A DNA stretch of 40,295 nucleotides from Candidatus Eisenbacteria bacterium (GCA_030017955.1 JASEGR010000022.1:1-40295), one strand, 5' to 3'. Shown: positions 1 to 12,262, counted from the stretch's first letter. Made by a program: numbers and translations. The notes: a model not told the origin generated them from the letters alone.

Positions 1-61
1 CCCTGGCAGTGTGCCTTATGAAACGCCCTGCATTTCGTAAAGTTATTTCTGGGACCGCACA

Positions 62-1612
62 CTAGGAGCTTGCTTTTCCGCTCAGACTCTCCTTCGACAC
101 AAGTGATTCGACTTTCCCGACTGCGATCTTGAGACTTGCCCTGGAGCCTTCTTCCAGGCGCTTGAGCTCGTCAATCATTTTCTCCACATCCCCTCCTGTA
201 ACATCGGCAATGTTTATCAATACATTTAGTCTGCCGCCTTTGAATGCGGTGATGGCGAGCTCACACGCAACCCCGATGTCACTGGCCAGGTTTGGATTGC
301 CGGTGTAGGCTACTCTCTCGGCAATAGAGAGGACCTTTCCAGAGAGTCTTGCTGTCTCAAGCGGAACTCTCGCGGCATTCAGAGTCGCCTCACGAATTCT
401 CGCATCTGCCTCGGTTCCCGGCGTTGCTTTTGCCCTCTTTCTTTCATCAACGAGATCCTCGTAAGCTTTGGAATCTTCATCAACCAGGTCAATGAATCGG
501 GATTTGAGCTTTTCAAGCTCATCCCTCAAACCCCTTAACTCCTCCCAATTGGCCTCGTATTTCTTCTTTCCGATTGTGAGGTTAGCGGCCATGATGAGAA
601 GGGCGCATGAAAGAGATCCGCTCAGCGCCGACACCGCCCCGCCTCCGGGCGTGGGCGTGCCGGATGACACGTTGTCCACAAAGTCTCTTACCGCGCCAGG
701 CACGTCTTCCATAAGCTCGGCAACCCTCTCATCAACTATCTGCTTTCTCGAGAAGCTCTCCAGTGAGAGGTGATGCTGGACAACGTCAAGGAGCGGGTCC
801 AAATGAACAAGTCCGACGATTTCAGTGCCGACGACCGGCACACCGTATCTCTCAGCCTCCGAACGGACAATAGCCATGACTCTCTGAATCGGAGTCCCCC
901 ACGTATTCACGAGGTTCATCGAAACCTGGACTATGCCTCTTTCCTTCAGTTCAAAACCGAGCGCTTTCACGTATTTGAGGCCTCCGTCTCTGAACCTCAC
1001 TGCCTTTGCAATCTTCTGCGCGACGGAGATATCCGGCGTTCCGAGATTCACGTTGAATGCCAGAAGCGGCCTCCTCACTCCAACGGCGAGTGCTCCCGCG
1101 GTCGGATGAATGCTATCCGGGCCGAAGTCGGGCTTCCTCAAAGGATTCTTGCCCAACTCAAGACTCAAGCCTTCGAACTCTCCGCTTCTTACATCCGCCA
1201 GATTCTCCCTTTCAGGCCTCGTGGCAGCCAATTCATAAAGAAAGACCGGAACACCAAGCTCCTCCCCGATTCTTCCGCCAACTTCTTTTGCCAGCGAGAC
1301 ACACTCGTCAATGGAGACGCCCTTTATCGGGACAAAGGGAAGCACGTCGGTTGCGCCCATTCTCGGATGTTCGCCTTTGTGGGTTCTGAGATCTATGAGC
1401 TCTGTCGCCGTCTTGACTGCCCTGAATGCCGCTTCTCTCACTTCCTCGGGTTGACCGACAAATGTCATCACCGCGCGGTTGTGGTCGCCGTTCATCTCCT
1501 TATCAAGGAGTTTAACCCCGCGCACGGCCAGAATCTCGCGGGCGATCGAGTCTATGACTTCCTTTCTCTTTCCCTCACTGAAGTTCGGAATGCACTCAAC
1601 GAGCCTTCTCAT
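62..1612 (-). CDS. ftcD: Bifunctional glutamate formimidoyltransferase / formimidoyltetrahydrofolate cyclodeaminase
   Basis: This enzyme moves the formimino group of N-formimino-L-glutamate to tetrahydrofolate, then deaminates the product to 5,10-methenyl-THF. It ends histidine breakdown and feeds the one-carbon pool in the cytoplasm. Residues 1 to about 300 are the transferase, opening with VECIPNFSEG and containing GDHNRAVMTF and HPRMGATDV. Residues about 310-516 are the all-helical FchA cyclodeaminase, with the glycine-rich SGTPTPGGGAVSALSG and YTGNPNLASDIG. The two-domain fusion matches the layout of animal FTCD; many bacteria keep two genes. I chose the ATG at 1612 because AAGGAG precedes it at a normal distance and the conserved sequence starts there. 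A longer in-frame start at 1654 would add 14 unconserved residues. The start overlaps the end of hutI by 17 bases, which suggests translational coupling. Function is assigned by family recognition. Confidence 0.95.
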   Translation of the reverse strand: MRRLVECIPNFSEGKRKEVIDSIAREILAVRGVKLLDKEMNGDHNRAVMTFVGQPEEVREAAFRAVKTATELIDLRTHKGEHPRMGATDVLPFVPIKGVSIDECVSLAKEVGGRIGEELGVPVFLYELAATRPERENLADVRSGEFEGLSLELGKNPLRKPDFGPDSIHPTAGALAVGVRRPLLAFNVNLGTPDISVAQKIAKAVRFRDGGLKYVKALGFELKERGIVQVSMNLVNTWGTPIQRVMAIVRSEAERYGVPVVGTEIVGLVHLDPLLDVVQHHLSLESFSRKQIVDERVAELMEDVPGAVRDFVDNVSSGTPTPGGGAVSALSGSLSCALLIMAANLTIGKKKYEANWEELRGLRDELEKLKSRFIDLVDEDSKAYEDLVDERKRAKATPGTEADARIREATLNAARVPLETARLSGKVLSIAERVAYTGNPNLASDIGVACELAITAFKGGRLNVLINIADVTGGDVEKMIDELKRLEEGSRASLKIAVGKVESLVSKESLSGKASS

Positions 1613-2900
1613 GTGCCCCCTCTCCTTTTTCCAATCTTCCATACGAAGCAACAACCTTACCGTCTTTTATCGTATGAATTACATGATTGCCGCCAAAGTG
1701 ATAAGGGATGTACTCAAACGAAGGAACGTCAAGAATGATGCAGTCAAACTTCTTCCCTGGCTCGAGTGTTCCTACTTCCCGCCCCAGTCCTGCGGCATGG
1801 CCGGCGTTCCTGGTCGCCCCAACGATTGCCTCCTCCGGTGTGAGACCGACCCCGACACATGCAAGGGAGATAACCATCTGCATGGATTCGCACATCGAAC
1901 TGCCGGGATTCAAGTCAGTCGCAAGAGCCACCGGAAGACCGATATCAGCCATCTCTCTGCCGTTTGCATACTTCCCCTTGCCGAGACTGAAAGAGCATGC
2001 CGGCAGAAGAACCGGAATTACACCCGCGCTCAGAAGTTTCTCCATCCCAGCTCTTCCTGTGCACATAAGATGGTCTGCCGACACTGCACTTACTTCTGCA
2101 GCGAGAAGAGCACCGCCCGAGTCCGAAAACTCGTCCGCATGAAGCTTCGGCTTGAGATTGTGCCGTATCCCTTCCAGAAGCACAGTCCTTGACTCATCTA
2201 CGGAGAAAACGCCTTCTTCGCAGAAGACGTCGCAGAATTGCGCCAGTCCTCTCTTTGCCACTTCAGGGATGAGATCTTGCGTGATAAGCTCGACATACGA
2301 CCCCGTTCTTCCTTCAAAGTCCTGCGGCACATCGTGTGCTCCAAGGAAAGTCGCTACGACGGTGATGATTGAGAGCTCACCGACCTCCCGTATCAGCCTC
2401 AGAGCCCTTAGCTCGTCATCAAAGGAGAGTCCGTATCCACTCTTTATCTCAACCGATGTCGTTCCATGGATGAGCATCCTCTCAAGTCTCTTCAATGTTG
2501 ATGTCCTGATTTCATTATCGGAAGCATTTTTGAATTGCCTTACACTTTCCCTTATTCCGTATCCCTTCTCTCTGATTTCCATGTAGCTCGCGCCGCGCAA
2601 TCTCATCGAAAACTCTTTTTCCCGCGATCCGGCAAAAAGCGCATGCGTGTGGCAATCGACGAACCCAGGCATCACCAGCTTCCCTTTCGCGTCGATCCAC
2701 TTCCCTTTCTTCGAGAGCAGGATCTCGTTGTCGAGCAGGCTGCTTTCTCCGACTGCAACTATATTGCCGTTTTTCCCGGCAACGGTGCCGGTCCGTATTA
2801 ACCCAAGCTCACCGGAACCGTTCTTCGCTGATAGCGTGAGAAGCTCCTTTGCCTCCGAGATCACGGTGTCGGCTTCGATGCGTTTTCGGTTCCCGGCCAA
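1596..2900 (-). CDS. hutI: Imidazolonepropionase
   Basis: This enzyme hydrolyses 4-imidazolone-5-propionate to N-formimino-L-glutamate, the third step of histidine degradation. It is a metal-dependent amidohydrolase. The metal ligands expected for the family are visible: HTH in PGFVDCHTHALFAGSR, a histidine in KLHADEFSDSGGA, another in SADHLMCTG, and the aspartate in ALATDLNPGSS. The SVEIKSGYGL motif is also typical. I chose a TTG start at 2900, giving 434 residues, because a full AGGAGG sits five bases upstream and the conserved sequence begins soon after. The open frame runs on to 2981, but that extension has no homologous look. The gene lies between hutU (about 105 bases upstream) and ftcD (overlapping), so it works in the same pathway as both. 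Confidence 0.95.
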   Translation of the reverse strand: MAGNRKRIEADTVISEAKELLTLSAKNGSGELGLIRTGTVAGKNGNIVAVGESSLLDNEILLSKKGKWIDAKGKLVMPGFVDCHTHALFAGSREKEFSMRLRGASYMEIREKGYGIRESVRQFKNASDNEIRTSTLKRLERMLIHGTTSVEIKSGYGLSFDDELRALRLIREVGELSIITVVATFLGAHDVPQDFEGRTGSYVELITQDLIPEVAKRGLAQFCDVFCEEGVFSVDESRTVLLEGIRHNLKPKLHADEFSDSGGALLAAEVSAVSADHLMCTGRAGMEKLLSAGVIPVLLPACSFSLGKGKYANGREMADIGLPVALATDLNPGSSMCESMQMVISLACVGVGLTPEEAIVGATRNAGHAAGLGREVGTLEPGKKFDCIILDVPSFEYIPYHFGGNHVIHTIKDGKVVASYGRLEKGEGAHEKAR

Positions 2901-2967
2901 TCTTCCTCCTGATAAGTCAGCGATCGCTCGGTGCCCTTGACATATGGCAGCCTTGTCATCTCTCCGG

Positions 2968-2996
2968 CCGCCGCGCTCCAAAATTTCCTGCGGCGG
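2968..2996 (-). other. Hairpin between hutU and hutI
   Basis: A perfect 7-base inverted repeat, CCGCCGC at 2968-2974 and GCGGCGG at 2990-2996, encloses a 15-base loop in the 105-base spacer between hutU and hutI. No U-tract follows, so it is unlikely to be a strong terminator. An mRNA processing or stability role is possible but not shown. Confidence 0.4.
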
Positions 2997-3005
2997 TCGC
3001 GATGG

Positions 3006-4664
3006 TCAAAAGTGCGGAAGCTTGACATTTTTCTCTCTGGCGCAGTTCACGGCCTCCTCATAACCGGCGTCGGCGTGCCGTGCGACTCCGAGTCCCGGAT
3101 CGTTTGTGAGGACCCGGGCAAGCCGTGCATCGGTTGATTCTGCGCCGTCGGCAACGATGACCATGCCTGCATGAATCGAGTTTCCTATCCCGACTCCCCC
3201 TCCGTGATGAACAGAAACCCAGGACGCCCCGGAAACCGCGTTAAGGAGAGCATTCAGTATGGGCCAGTCGGCAATTGCATCGCTCCCATCCTTCATGCCC
3301 TCGGTCTCCCTGTTTGGGGAGGCAACTGAACCCGAGTCGAGATGATCTCTTCCTATGACGATCGGCGCTGTGATCTCGCCTTTTTTCATCATCCTGTTCA
3401 GTCTCAATCCAAACTGAGCTCTCTCCCCAAGCCCAAGCCAGCAGATTCTGGCGGGGAGTCCTTGAAATTTCACTCTCTCCCTTGCGAGCCTTATCCACCT
3501 CGAGAGCGCCTCATTCCTCGGAAACTCCTCAAGAAGCGCATCGTCTGTCTTCCACAGGTCCTCCGGATCTCCGGACAGGGCGGCCCACCGGAAAGGCCCC
3601 TTGCCGCTGCAGAAAAGCGGTCTTATGTACTGCGGGACGAATCCGGGAACGCTGAAGGCGTCCGTGACTCCTGCTTCCATCGCCTGCCCCCTGAGATTAT
3701 TCCCATAATCAAAGGCAACTGTGCCGCTTTTTTTGAAGTCGAGGATCGCTCGCATATGAACTGCCATTGACTCCATCGCACGCTTTACATACTCAGCGGG
3801 CTTCGCAACTCTGAGAGAAAGAGCCTCTTCCAGAGTCATGCCGCCGGGAACGTACCCAAACAGTGCATCATGTGCAGAGGTCTGGTCCGTAACAACATCC
3901 GGGCGGAATCCTCTCCTCAGCAATTCAGGATGGACTTCCGACGCGTTCCCCAGGAGCGCCACAGACAGTGGAATCTTCTTCGTCCTTGCCTCCTCAACAA
4001 GACTCAAGGCCTCATCCATCTTCTCCGTCATTCTCTCGCAGTATCCTGTCCTGAGCCTTCTCCTTATCTTCTCAGGGTCAACCTCAACGGCAAGACATAT
4101 TCCCTCGTTCATCGTTATCGCGAGCGGCTGAGCGCCCCCCATTCCACCGAGGCCCGCCGTAAGAACGATCTTTCCAGCAAGACTGCCGCCAAAGTGCTGC
4201 CTCGAAAGCTCTGCAAGGGTCTCATACGTCCCCTGAAGAATTCCCTGAGTCCCTATGTAGATCCAGCTTCCAGCCGTCATCTGGCCGTACATTGTCAGAC
4301 CACGGGCTTCAAGCTCCCAGAAGTTCTCCTTCGTTGCCCATGCCGGGACAATCATTGCGTTTGAGATGAGAACTCTTGGGGCCTCGCCGTGAGTCTTGAA
4401 TACGCCGACGGCTTTCCCGGATTGGACAACCAAGGTTTCGTCTCCCTCCAGCCTTCTCAACGAGTCAACGATTTTCTCAAAGCACTCCCAATTCCGTGCC
4501 GCCTTTCCGGTTCCGCCGTATACGATTAACTCAGACGGTTTCTCGGCAACATCAGGATCAAGGTTATTCATCAACATTCTCAACGCGGCCTCCTGATGCC
4601 ATCCCTTGCATGAAAGGATGGTGCCCCTTGGAGCCCGTACGGTCTTCCCGATCGCCTTATCCAT
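3006..4664 (-). CDS. hutU: Urocanate hydratase
   Basis: This NAD+-dependent enzyme converts urocanate to 4-imidazolone-5-propionate, the second step of histidine degradation. The N-terminus [20 protein letters not shown] and the downstream [12 protein letters not shown] are diagnostic. The nucleotide-binding loop is [14 protein letters not shown], and [18 protein letters not shown] is another signature. The active-site cysteine is in [11 protein letters not shown], at about residue 408, matching Cys410 of the Pseudomonas enzyme. The length of about 552 residues is normal. I prefer the ATG at 4664, which has AAGGAAAGG at a good distance. A GTG three codons upstream (4673) is possible but abuts that purine run. 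The gene starts 24 bases after the helicase gene ends, so it is probably transcribed with it. Histidine ammonia-lyase, which makes the substrate, is not in this window. Confidence 0.96.
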   Translation of the reverse strand: MDKAIGKTVRAPRGTILSCKGWHQEAALRMLMNNLDPDVAEKPSELIVYGGTGKAARNWECFEKIVDSLRRLEGDETLVVQSGKAVGVFKTHGEAPRVLISNAMIVPAWATKENFWELEARGLTMYGQMTAGSWIYIGTQGILQGTYETLAELSRQHFGGSLAGKIVLTAGLGGMGGAQPLAITMNEGICLAVEVDPEKIRRRLRTGYCERMTEKMDEALSLVEEARTKKIPLSVALLGNASEVHPELLRRGFRPDVVTDQTSAHDALFGYVPGGMTLEEALSLRVAKPAEYVKRAMESMAVHMRAILDFKKSGTVAFDYGNNLRGQAMEAGVTDAFSVPGFVPQYIRPLFCSGKGPFRWAALSGDPEDLWKTDDALLEEFPRNEALSRWIRLARERVKFQGLPARICWLGLGERAQFGLRLNRMMKKGEITAPIVIGRDHLDSGSVASPNRETEGMKDGSDAIADWPILNALLNAVSGASWVSVHHGGGVGIGNSIHAGMVIVADGAESTDARLARVLTNDPGLGVARHADAGYEEAVNCAREKNVKLPHF

Positions 4665-4688
4665 CTCCAGCACCCTTTCCTTCTGGTC

Positions 4689-6836
4689 TCACGAAAACCA
4701 GTCCCTCACATTGTCAAAGAGATCCTCTTTTCTTCTGAACACTCTGAGCTCTGATGGGACCGATGATACAAAAGCTCTTCCGTATGCTTTCGTAGTTATC
4801 CTCGGATCAAGCACGATGCAAGCCCCCCTGTCTCCCTTCCTTCTGATCAGTCTTCCAAATCCCTGTCTGAACCTTGTGACTGCCTCCGGCAGTGAGAGAC
4901 TCAGGAAAGGATCGAATCCCGAAGAAATCAGCCTCTCGCATCTTGCCTCCACAAGAGGATCCTTGGGGACCGGGAATGGGAGTCTCGCTATTACGAGCAG
5001 CTCAAGTTCCTCTCCTGGAAAATCCACGCCTTCCCACAAGCTCGATGTCCCGAGGAGGACCCTTGGCCCGCTGTCCCGAAAGAGCATGCCAATCTCGGAC
5101 GCGGTCCCGTCGATTCCCTGGCCCACAACCTGAATTCCCTCGCGGTCCAAGGAATGCTTTAGAAGAGAATAGCATCTTCTCAGCGAATCGTGGGACGTAA
5201 AAAGAACAAGCGCATTCCTCTGCAAATCTGAAAGAAGATTTCCCAGGCTTCTTATGGCAGCCTCGATTCCGTCGTTCTCACCCGGCACAGGAAAATCACT
5301 GGCCGTGCCAAAGAAAACATTTTTTTCGTAATCAAACGGTGACCCGAGAAGCACGGTCTTCCCTGTCTCTCCTCCGCCAAGTCCAACTTTCGCCGTGAAG
5401 TAGTCAAAACTTCCTTCCACGGTCATGGTCGCGGATGTGAGAAGACTCCTCGGAGCCGTCCCGGAGAAGAGCATGCGGGTTTTCTCAGAGACACTCAATG
5501 GAGAGGCCCTGAGTGCAAGTGTTCCTCCCCTCTGACACTCTGCCCAGTACACGTACTCAGGCCTGGACGGATCTGACAGAAACAGAAAGTTCTCAAATAT
5601 AGTGCTCCATTGGAATTGGAGCGCTCTGAGTTCAAGAAGAGGGGCTCGGGCGGCAAAATGTTCGTCCATTCCCTCAATGAGTTTTTCACACTCCTGAAAA
5701 CTTGCTGAAACTGGAGCAAACATGTTTGCCATTCCCACTACCGTGTCTTTTCCTCCCGGAGAGAAAAGCGATTCGTCATATCTCACCCTTCTCTCCAGCT
5801 CGAAATTTGGAATGAAGGTTGTCTCAATCTGTTCAAGTTCCACATCCAGGGCTTCGGAAAAGGAAAAAAGCGAACTTGAAATATTCTCCAGGGCCCCTCC
5901 CTTCCCCTTTCTGCCTCTGCCGAAGCGCAGGCGTTTCTTGATCCTCCTGATCATTCCGCCGCTTCTTCCTTTTCCCATGCTCCTTATGACAAGGTTTCTC
6001 AGCTCGTCCCTGCCGAGAGAGACCGAAAGCTCCTCAGTGACGACTTTCTCAATGTTGTGCGCCTCATCAATTATCAGGAAATCTCTTTCGGGCAGATAGC
6101 CCCCTCCAAGGGCAAAATCCCTCACGAGAAGCGAATGGTTAACGACGAGCACGGTTGCCTGAAAAGCTCTTCTTCTGGCCTTCATCAGTATGCAATTTTC
6201 TCTCAAATCGCATTCCTCTTCATTGCAGTTAAGGCCTTCGGCACAGACCATTGACCACAAAGCCGAGTTCCCTGCTCCGGGGTAGGAAAGGTCGGGTGCC
6301 TCATTCACGGCGACGTTCCCAAGCCACTCCTCAACGCAGGCGACAGCTTCACTGTCCCTTGCATCCAGAGAAAGAGAACCTTCCCTGACCTCCTCCCATC
6401 TCCTCAGACAGAGGTAATTTGCCTTTCCCTTCAGAGAGAAATACGACACGCTTGTACTGAGAGCTTTTCTGGCGAGAGGAATGTCGGAGATTATCAGCTG
6501 GTTCTGGAGGTTCCTCGTGTGGGTCGAAACCGTCACACGCTTGCCGTTTCTGGCTGCCCAGGATATCGATGGGATCAGATAGGCAATGGATTTTCCAACT
6601 CCGGTCCCGGCTTCGACAACGAGAATGCCTTCTTCGGCAAGAAGGTTTGCCACCTCAGTGGCATACTCGATCTGTTCAGGACGGATTTCATAAGAAGGAA
6701 AGCTTTCCGAGATTGGGCCGTTCTTGGAGAATAATTGCCTGACTTCATCCTCGAAGGTTGGGTGATTCCCGCCTTTGACCCTTCCGCCGCAAGATTTCAT
6801 GAGGGACACATTCGTACAGATTCTGCAGTCTGGCAA
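4689..6836 (-). CDS. DinG/XPD-family ATP-dependent DNA helicase
   Basis: A superfamily 2, 5'-3' DNA helicase of the DinG/YoaA group, presumably cytosolic and acting in DNA repair or R-loop/fork processing. Walker A is VEAGTGVGKS near residue 75, and the DEAH box is LIIDEAHNIEK. Four cysteines between these motifs, in YLCLRRWEE, VCAEGLNC, EEECDLREN and CILMKARR, are placed as the iron-sulfur cluster ligands of XPD-like helicases. The C-terminal helicase motifs are LLGTSSLWEGVDFPG and RFRQGFGRLIRR. There is no N-terminal exonuclease domain, unlike the Bacillus DinG type. The first codon is uncertain: the open frame begins with TTG at 6836, and an ATG at 6800 (MKSCGG) is as likely, since neither has a clear SD site. 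It sits between thiC (22 bases upstream) and hutU. Confidence 0.9.
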   Translation of the reverse strand: MPDCRICTNVSLMKSCGGRVKGGNHPTFEDEVRQLFSKNGPISESFPSYEIRPEQIEYATEVANLLAEEGILVVEAGTGVGKSIAYLIPSISWAARNGKRVTVSTHTRNLQNQLIISDIPLARKALSTSVSYFSLKGKANYLCLRRWEEVREGSLSLDARDSEAVACVEEWLGNVAVNEAPDLSYPGAGNSALWSMVCAEGLNCNEEECDLRENCILMKARRRAFQATVLVVNHSLLVRDFALGGGYLPERDFLIIDEAHNIEKVVTEELSVSLGRDELRNLVIRSMGKGRSGGMIRRIKKRLRFGRGRKGKGGALENISSSLFSFSEALDVELEQIETTFIPNFELERRVRYDESLFSPGGKDTVVGMANMFAPVSASFQECEKLIEGMDEHFAARAPLLELRALQFQWSTIFENFLFLSDPSRPEYVYWAECQRGGTLALRASPLSVSEKTRMLFSGTAPRSLLTSATMTVEGSFDYFTAKVGLGGGETGKTVLLGSPFDYEKNVFFGTASDFPVPGENDGIEAAIRSLGNLLSDLQRNALVLFTSHDSLRRCYSLLKHSLDREGIQVVGQGIDGTASEIGMLFRDSGPRVLLGTSSLWEGVDFPGEELELLVIARLPFPVPKDPLVEARCERLISSGFDPFLSLSLPEAVTRFRQGFGRLIRRKGDRGACIVLDPRITTKAYGRAFVSSVPSELRVFRRKEDLFDNVRDWFS

Positions 6837-6858
6837 AAGAAAAGTTCAGGCCTGAATA

Positions 6859-8187
6859 TCATTTCTTGGGTGCGTGGGCCTTGCCGTAAGATTTCAGCTC
6901 TCCCTTTTTCCCAAGGACAGGTTCCACTTGCTTCATGGCGCAGAACTGCCCGCACATCGTGCAGAGTTCAGGATTCTTGGGCGGCCTTGAGCCGCGCAGT
7001 CTTCGGGCCTTTTCCGGGTCAATCGAAAGAGTAAACTCTTTTTCCCAGTCAAGATTCTTCCTGGCCTTCGACATCTCCATGTCCCACTCGATCGCCGCAG
7101 GATTCCTCCTGGCGACGTCTGCGGCATGGGCTGCTATTCTTGACGCTATTACTCCATCCCTGACGTCGTCCGCATCCGGGAGCTTCAGGTGTTCTGCAGG
7201 GGTTACATAACAGAGGAAGTCTGCCCCGTGATATGCGGCCAGTGCGCCGCCGATAGCGCTGACAATATGGTCATAGCCGGGACACACATCAGTGACAAGA
7301 GGCCCGAGCACATAGAAAGGCGCCTCATCACAAAGTTCCTTTTCCAGGCGGACGTTGGCTTCTATCTCATCAAGCGGAACATGGCCAGGCCCCTCGACCA
7401 TTGTCTGAACACCCTTCGACCTTGCCCTTCTTACCAGTTCCGCGATGACGAGCAGCTCGCCTACCTGCGCAGTATCTGTTGCGTCTGCTATCGCCCCGGG
7501 CCTCAGACCATCGCCGAGGCTCAGTGTCAGCTCATACTCCCTGGCAATCTGGAGTAATTCGTCGTATCTCTCGTAGAGCGGATTTTCCTTCTTGTTGAAG
7601 AACATCCATTCCAGGAGAAAAGCGCCGCCCCTGCTCACAACGTCAGCCACCCTCCTGGCCGAACGCGTTTTCTCCATGGTCTGAAGATTCACTCCGCAGT
7701 GAACCGTTACAAAATCCACTCCCTCTTTTGCCTGTCTCTCGATAGTGTCTAGAATCTCATCTCCGGACATCTTCACTATCGAGCTTCCATTCTTCACTTT
7801 CTCGACGGCAACTTCGTAAATGGGAACGGTGCCCAGCGGGACAGGACATTTCTTCAGAAGCTCCCTTCTTATGTATCCAAGGTCCCCGCCAGTGCTCAGA
7901 TCCATTATCGTGTCTGCCTTTGCGCTGAGTGCGGCACGGAGTTTCTCCTGTTCTTCCTCAAGAGAAGAGGCGTCGGACGAGGTCCCGATATTCGCATTGA
8001 CTTTCACCTTGAGGCCGCCGCCGATTCCGACCGGTTTCATTCCATCCCGCATCCTGTTCTTGAGAATCACAACCTTCCCGGATGCAACCTTCTTGACAAG
8101 CGTGGAGGCGTCCTGGCCTTCCTCATCCGAGACCCTCAGCACTTCGTCTGTAAGAATCCCCTCTCTTGCCTTTTCTATTTGAGTCAT
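6859..8187 (-). CDS. thiC: Phosphomethylpyrimidine synthase (ThiC) or close paralogue
   Basis: ThiC is an iron-sulfur, S-adenosylmethionine-dependent enzyme that rearranges 5-aminoimidazole ribotide to the pyrimidine of thiamine. The start MTQIEKAREGILTDEVLRV is the typical opening of the short ThiC form (about 440 residues, without the N-terminal extension of the 600-residue form). Other signatures are DLSTGGDLGYIRREL, VPLGTVPIYEV, DFVTVHCGVNL, SLGDGLRPG, VEGPGHVPLDEI and VLGPLVTDVCPGYDHI. The cluster-binding motif near the C-terminus is CTMCGQFC, which is CX2CX3C, whereas the family is usually described as CX2CX4C. I chose the ATG at 8187; a TTG at 8211 lies too close to AGGAGG. No TPP riboswitch fits in the 68 bases upstream. 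A ThiC paralogue such as hydroxybenzimidazole synthase (BzaF) cannot be excluded. Confidence 0.9.
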   Translation of the reverse strand: MTQIEKAREGILTDEVLRVSDEEGQDASTLVKKVASGKVVILKNRMRDGMKPVGIGGGLKVKVNANIGTSSDASSLEEEQEKLRAALSAKADTIMDLSTGGDLGYIRRELLKKCPVPLGTVPIYEVAVEKVKNGSSIVKMSGDEILDTIERQAKEGVDFVTVHCGVNLQTMEKTRSARRVADVVSRGGAFLLEWMFFNKKENPLYERYDELLQIAREYELTLSLGDGLRPGAIADATDTAQVGELLVIAELVRRARSKGVQTMVEGPGHVPLDEIEANVRLEKELCDEAPFYVLGPLVTDVCPGYDHIVSAIGGALAAYHGADFLCYVTPAEHLKLPDADDVRDGVIASRIAAHAADVARRNPAAIEWDMEMSKARKNLDWEKEFTLSIDPEKARRLRGSRPPKNPELCTMCGQFCAMKQVEPVLGKKGELKSYGKAHAPKK

Positions 8188-8255
8188 GATCTTCCACAAC
8201 CCCTTTCTCAACGACCTCCTGCGGATAAAGATATTATCAACACGCTCATCTCAGG

Positions 8256-10594
<2,339 letters not shown>

Positions 10595-12262
10595 TCAGAA
10601 AGTCTCCTGAACGGTGAAATGAATCTTTGCCTCTGAGATGGGCCTCCCGTTCTCGAATCCGAGATCAAGTCCGATGGCGCCCAGTCCCGAGTTTGCCCTT
10701 ATTCCGGCTCCGTAGCCGACCTCGCGAAGCACTCTGTCGTCCGAACCTCGTTCCAGAAGTCCCGAATCGACGAATACGAAGGTCCGGTTCCCATCTTTCC
10801 CGCTGAAAAACCGCAGTTCGAGAGACGCCACAAGCCCCTGCCTGACCCTGAACTGGTCTTCCCTGTAACCCCTAAGACTCTTCGCACCGCCAACGGAGGG
10901 AAGGTCATACGCCAGGAGCGAGCCGTTTGAAGATACCCCAAGATATCTAACTCGTGAACAGAGAGTGGGTTTCATTCCAAGTCTGACGTTGTACTCTAAG
11001 TTCGTATCCACTGCTCTCATCTGCCACGTGTCCGGGGATGGTCTTACCAGTCCCAGCTCCCTCTTCTCGCTTGAGGACAAATGGAAAGCCGCCAGAAATC
11101 CGGAGCGGGGCGAAAGAGGAGAATCCCTTCTATCCACCGCTGCTTCAGAAATCACGGAGATTGCCTCATTTTTCCTTCCGGTCAATTCGCCCAGAACCGT
11201 CTTCTCTTTCTCGACCGAAACGGCGCATTTCGTGCGGTATGAAAACGCGGTCTCAACACCAAGAGAGAAGGTGATCCTGGAAAATTCCTGGCCGATAGCG
11301 CGTTCGGTCAGACCCAGCTTTCCCGAGAAGGGAAAACCCAAAAGCCAGGGTTCGACATAGCTAAGTGAAAGCTCATTGCCGCTGTAACTGTTCCCTTTCC
11401 AGCCAGCCCTGAGCTTCCTCCCGGTTCCGGCTATGTTTCCAAGGAAGAGATTCAGGTAGCCGCTGGGCCGCTCACTCGCCCTCCTGAAGGCAATGCCGCC
11501 TGAAAAGGCCCCTGCCGGCTTCTCGGCAACCGGAACGAATATATCAGCATAAGGTCCGTTTTTCGAAAGGTTCACCACTGACGGACCGCTCTGAACGTAG
11601 AGTTCGTTCCTGGAAAACTTCTCTTCCGCCTGCCTGAGTTTTGAGTAGGAGAATATGGCGCCATGCTTCACTCCAAATTCCCTGCGCAGGAACGAAGTCC
11701 TGGGAGACGCCTTGGCCGAAAACGTCACCTCTCCGACGTGAAAAACGGATCCCTCTTTCACTCCAACCGTGAACTGAACCTTCTTTCCATTAACTATGAA
11801 ATCGGAAGGCCTGACTGTCGCATTCAGGAAGCCTCTCTCATTGAGGAACGATACTGTTTCTCTCAGGGCGCTCTCGACCTTGTCCGCGTCAAGAACATCA
11901 CCTTTCCTCAGCGGAAAGGAGTCCGCCAGCTCCTTTTCACGCACCTCCATCTCTCCAAGAAAGGATACTTTCTCGAACCTGACCGGCTCGCCCTCATCGA
12001 TCCTCAAGAGGAAGTTCTCGCCTTCCAGAAAGATCACTGCATTCGCATCCCAATATCCTTTCCGCTTGCAGAATTGAACGAGCCGTTCCCTTCCCGAATC
12101 GAGTTCCGCTTCTGAGTAAGGGCCGGTCGGATTCAGGGCAAGGACTCTGAGTATCTCATCTTTCGGAAACGCGCTCCCGCCCCTCAGGGCAATGTCCTGG
12201 GCATAGGAAACTCCCGGCATTCCGATGACAACGAATATCAATGCAAAAAATCCCAGTTTCAC
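10595..12262 (-). CDS. Omp85-superfamily outer-membrane protein (TamA/BamA-like)
   Basis: A probable outer-membrane barrel that inserts or exports other barrel proteins. Residues 1-21 are a signal peptide ending in SYAQD. About residues 24-240 hold three POTRA-like repeats, recognisable from the FCKRKGYWDANA and FLNERGFLNATVRP segments. The rest is a 16-strand-type barrel, with the conserved Omp85 loop-6 motif as SLRGYRED and a C-terminal phenylalanine (TVQETF) as expected of a barrel signal. Three POTRAs and 555 residues are closer to TamA than to BamA, which normally has five POTRAs. The GTG start overlaps the stop of the upstream surface-barrel gene (TAGTG), so the two are translationally coupled. 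This coupling suggests that this protein handles that barrel or the other outer-membrane proteins of the same run. Family assignment is strong; the TamA-versus-BamA role is inference. Confidence 0.85.
   Translation of the reverse strand: MKLGFFALIFVVIGMPGVSYAQDIALRGGSAFPKDEILRVLALNPTGPYSEAELDSGRERLVQFCKRKGYWDANAVIFLEGENFLLRIDEGEPVRFEKVSFLGEMEVREKELADSFPLRKGDVLDADKVESALRETVSFLNERGFLNATVRPSDFIVNGKKVQFTVGVKEGSVFHVGEVTFSAKASPRTSFLRREFGVKHGAIFSYSKLRQAEEKFSRNELYVQSGPSVVNLSKNGPYADIFVPVAEKPAGAFSGGIAFRRASERPSGYLNLFLGNIAGTGRKLRAGWKGNSYSGNELSLSYVEPWLLGFPFSGKLGLTERAIGQEFSRITFSLGVETAFSYRTKCAVSVEKEKTVLGELTGRKNEAISVISEAAVDRRDSPLSPRSGFLAAFHLSSSEKRELGLVRPSPDTWQMRAVDTNLEYNVRLGMKPTLCSRVRYLGVSSNGSLLAYDLPSVGGAKSLRGYREDQFRVRQGLVASLELRFFSGKDGNRTFVFVDSGLLERGSDDRVLREVGYGAGIRANSGLGAIGLDLGFENGRPISEAKIHFTVQETF

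Noticed and set aside
1-63. AGTGTGC (8-14) and GCACACT (57-63) inverted repeat at the ftcD end as a terminator
   Set aside because: Only seven pairs with a 42-base loop and no U-tract.
770-1738. 322-residue open frame on the plus strand over ftcD and hutI
   Set aside because: It is antisense to two strongly recognised genes, has no family look and no SD site.
8188-8255. Possible TPP riboswitch before thiC
   Set aside because: The 68-base spacer is too short and lacks the CUGAGA and conserved pyrophosphate-sensing segments.
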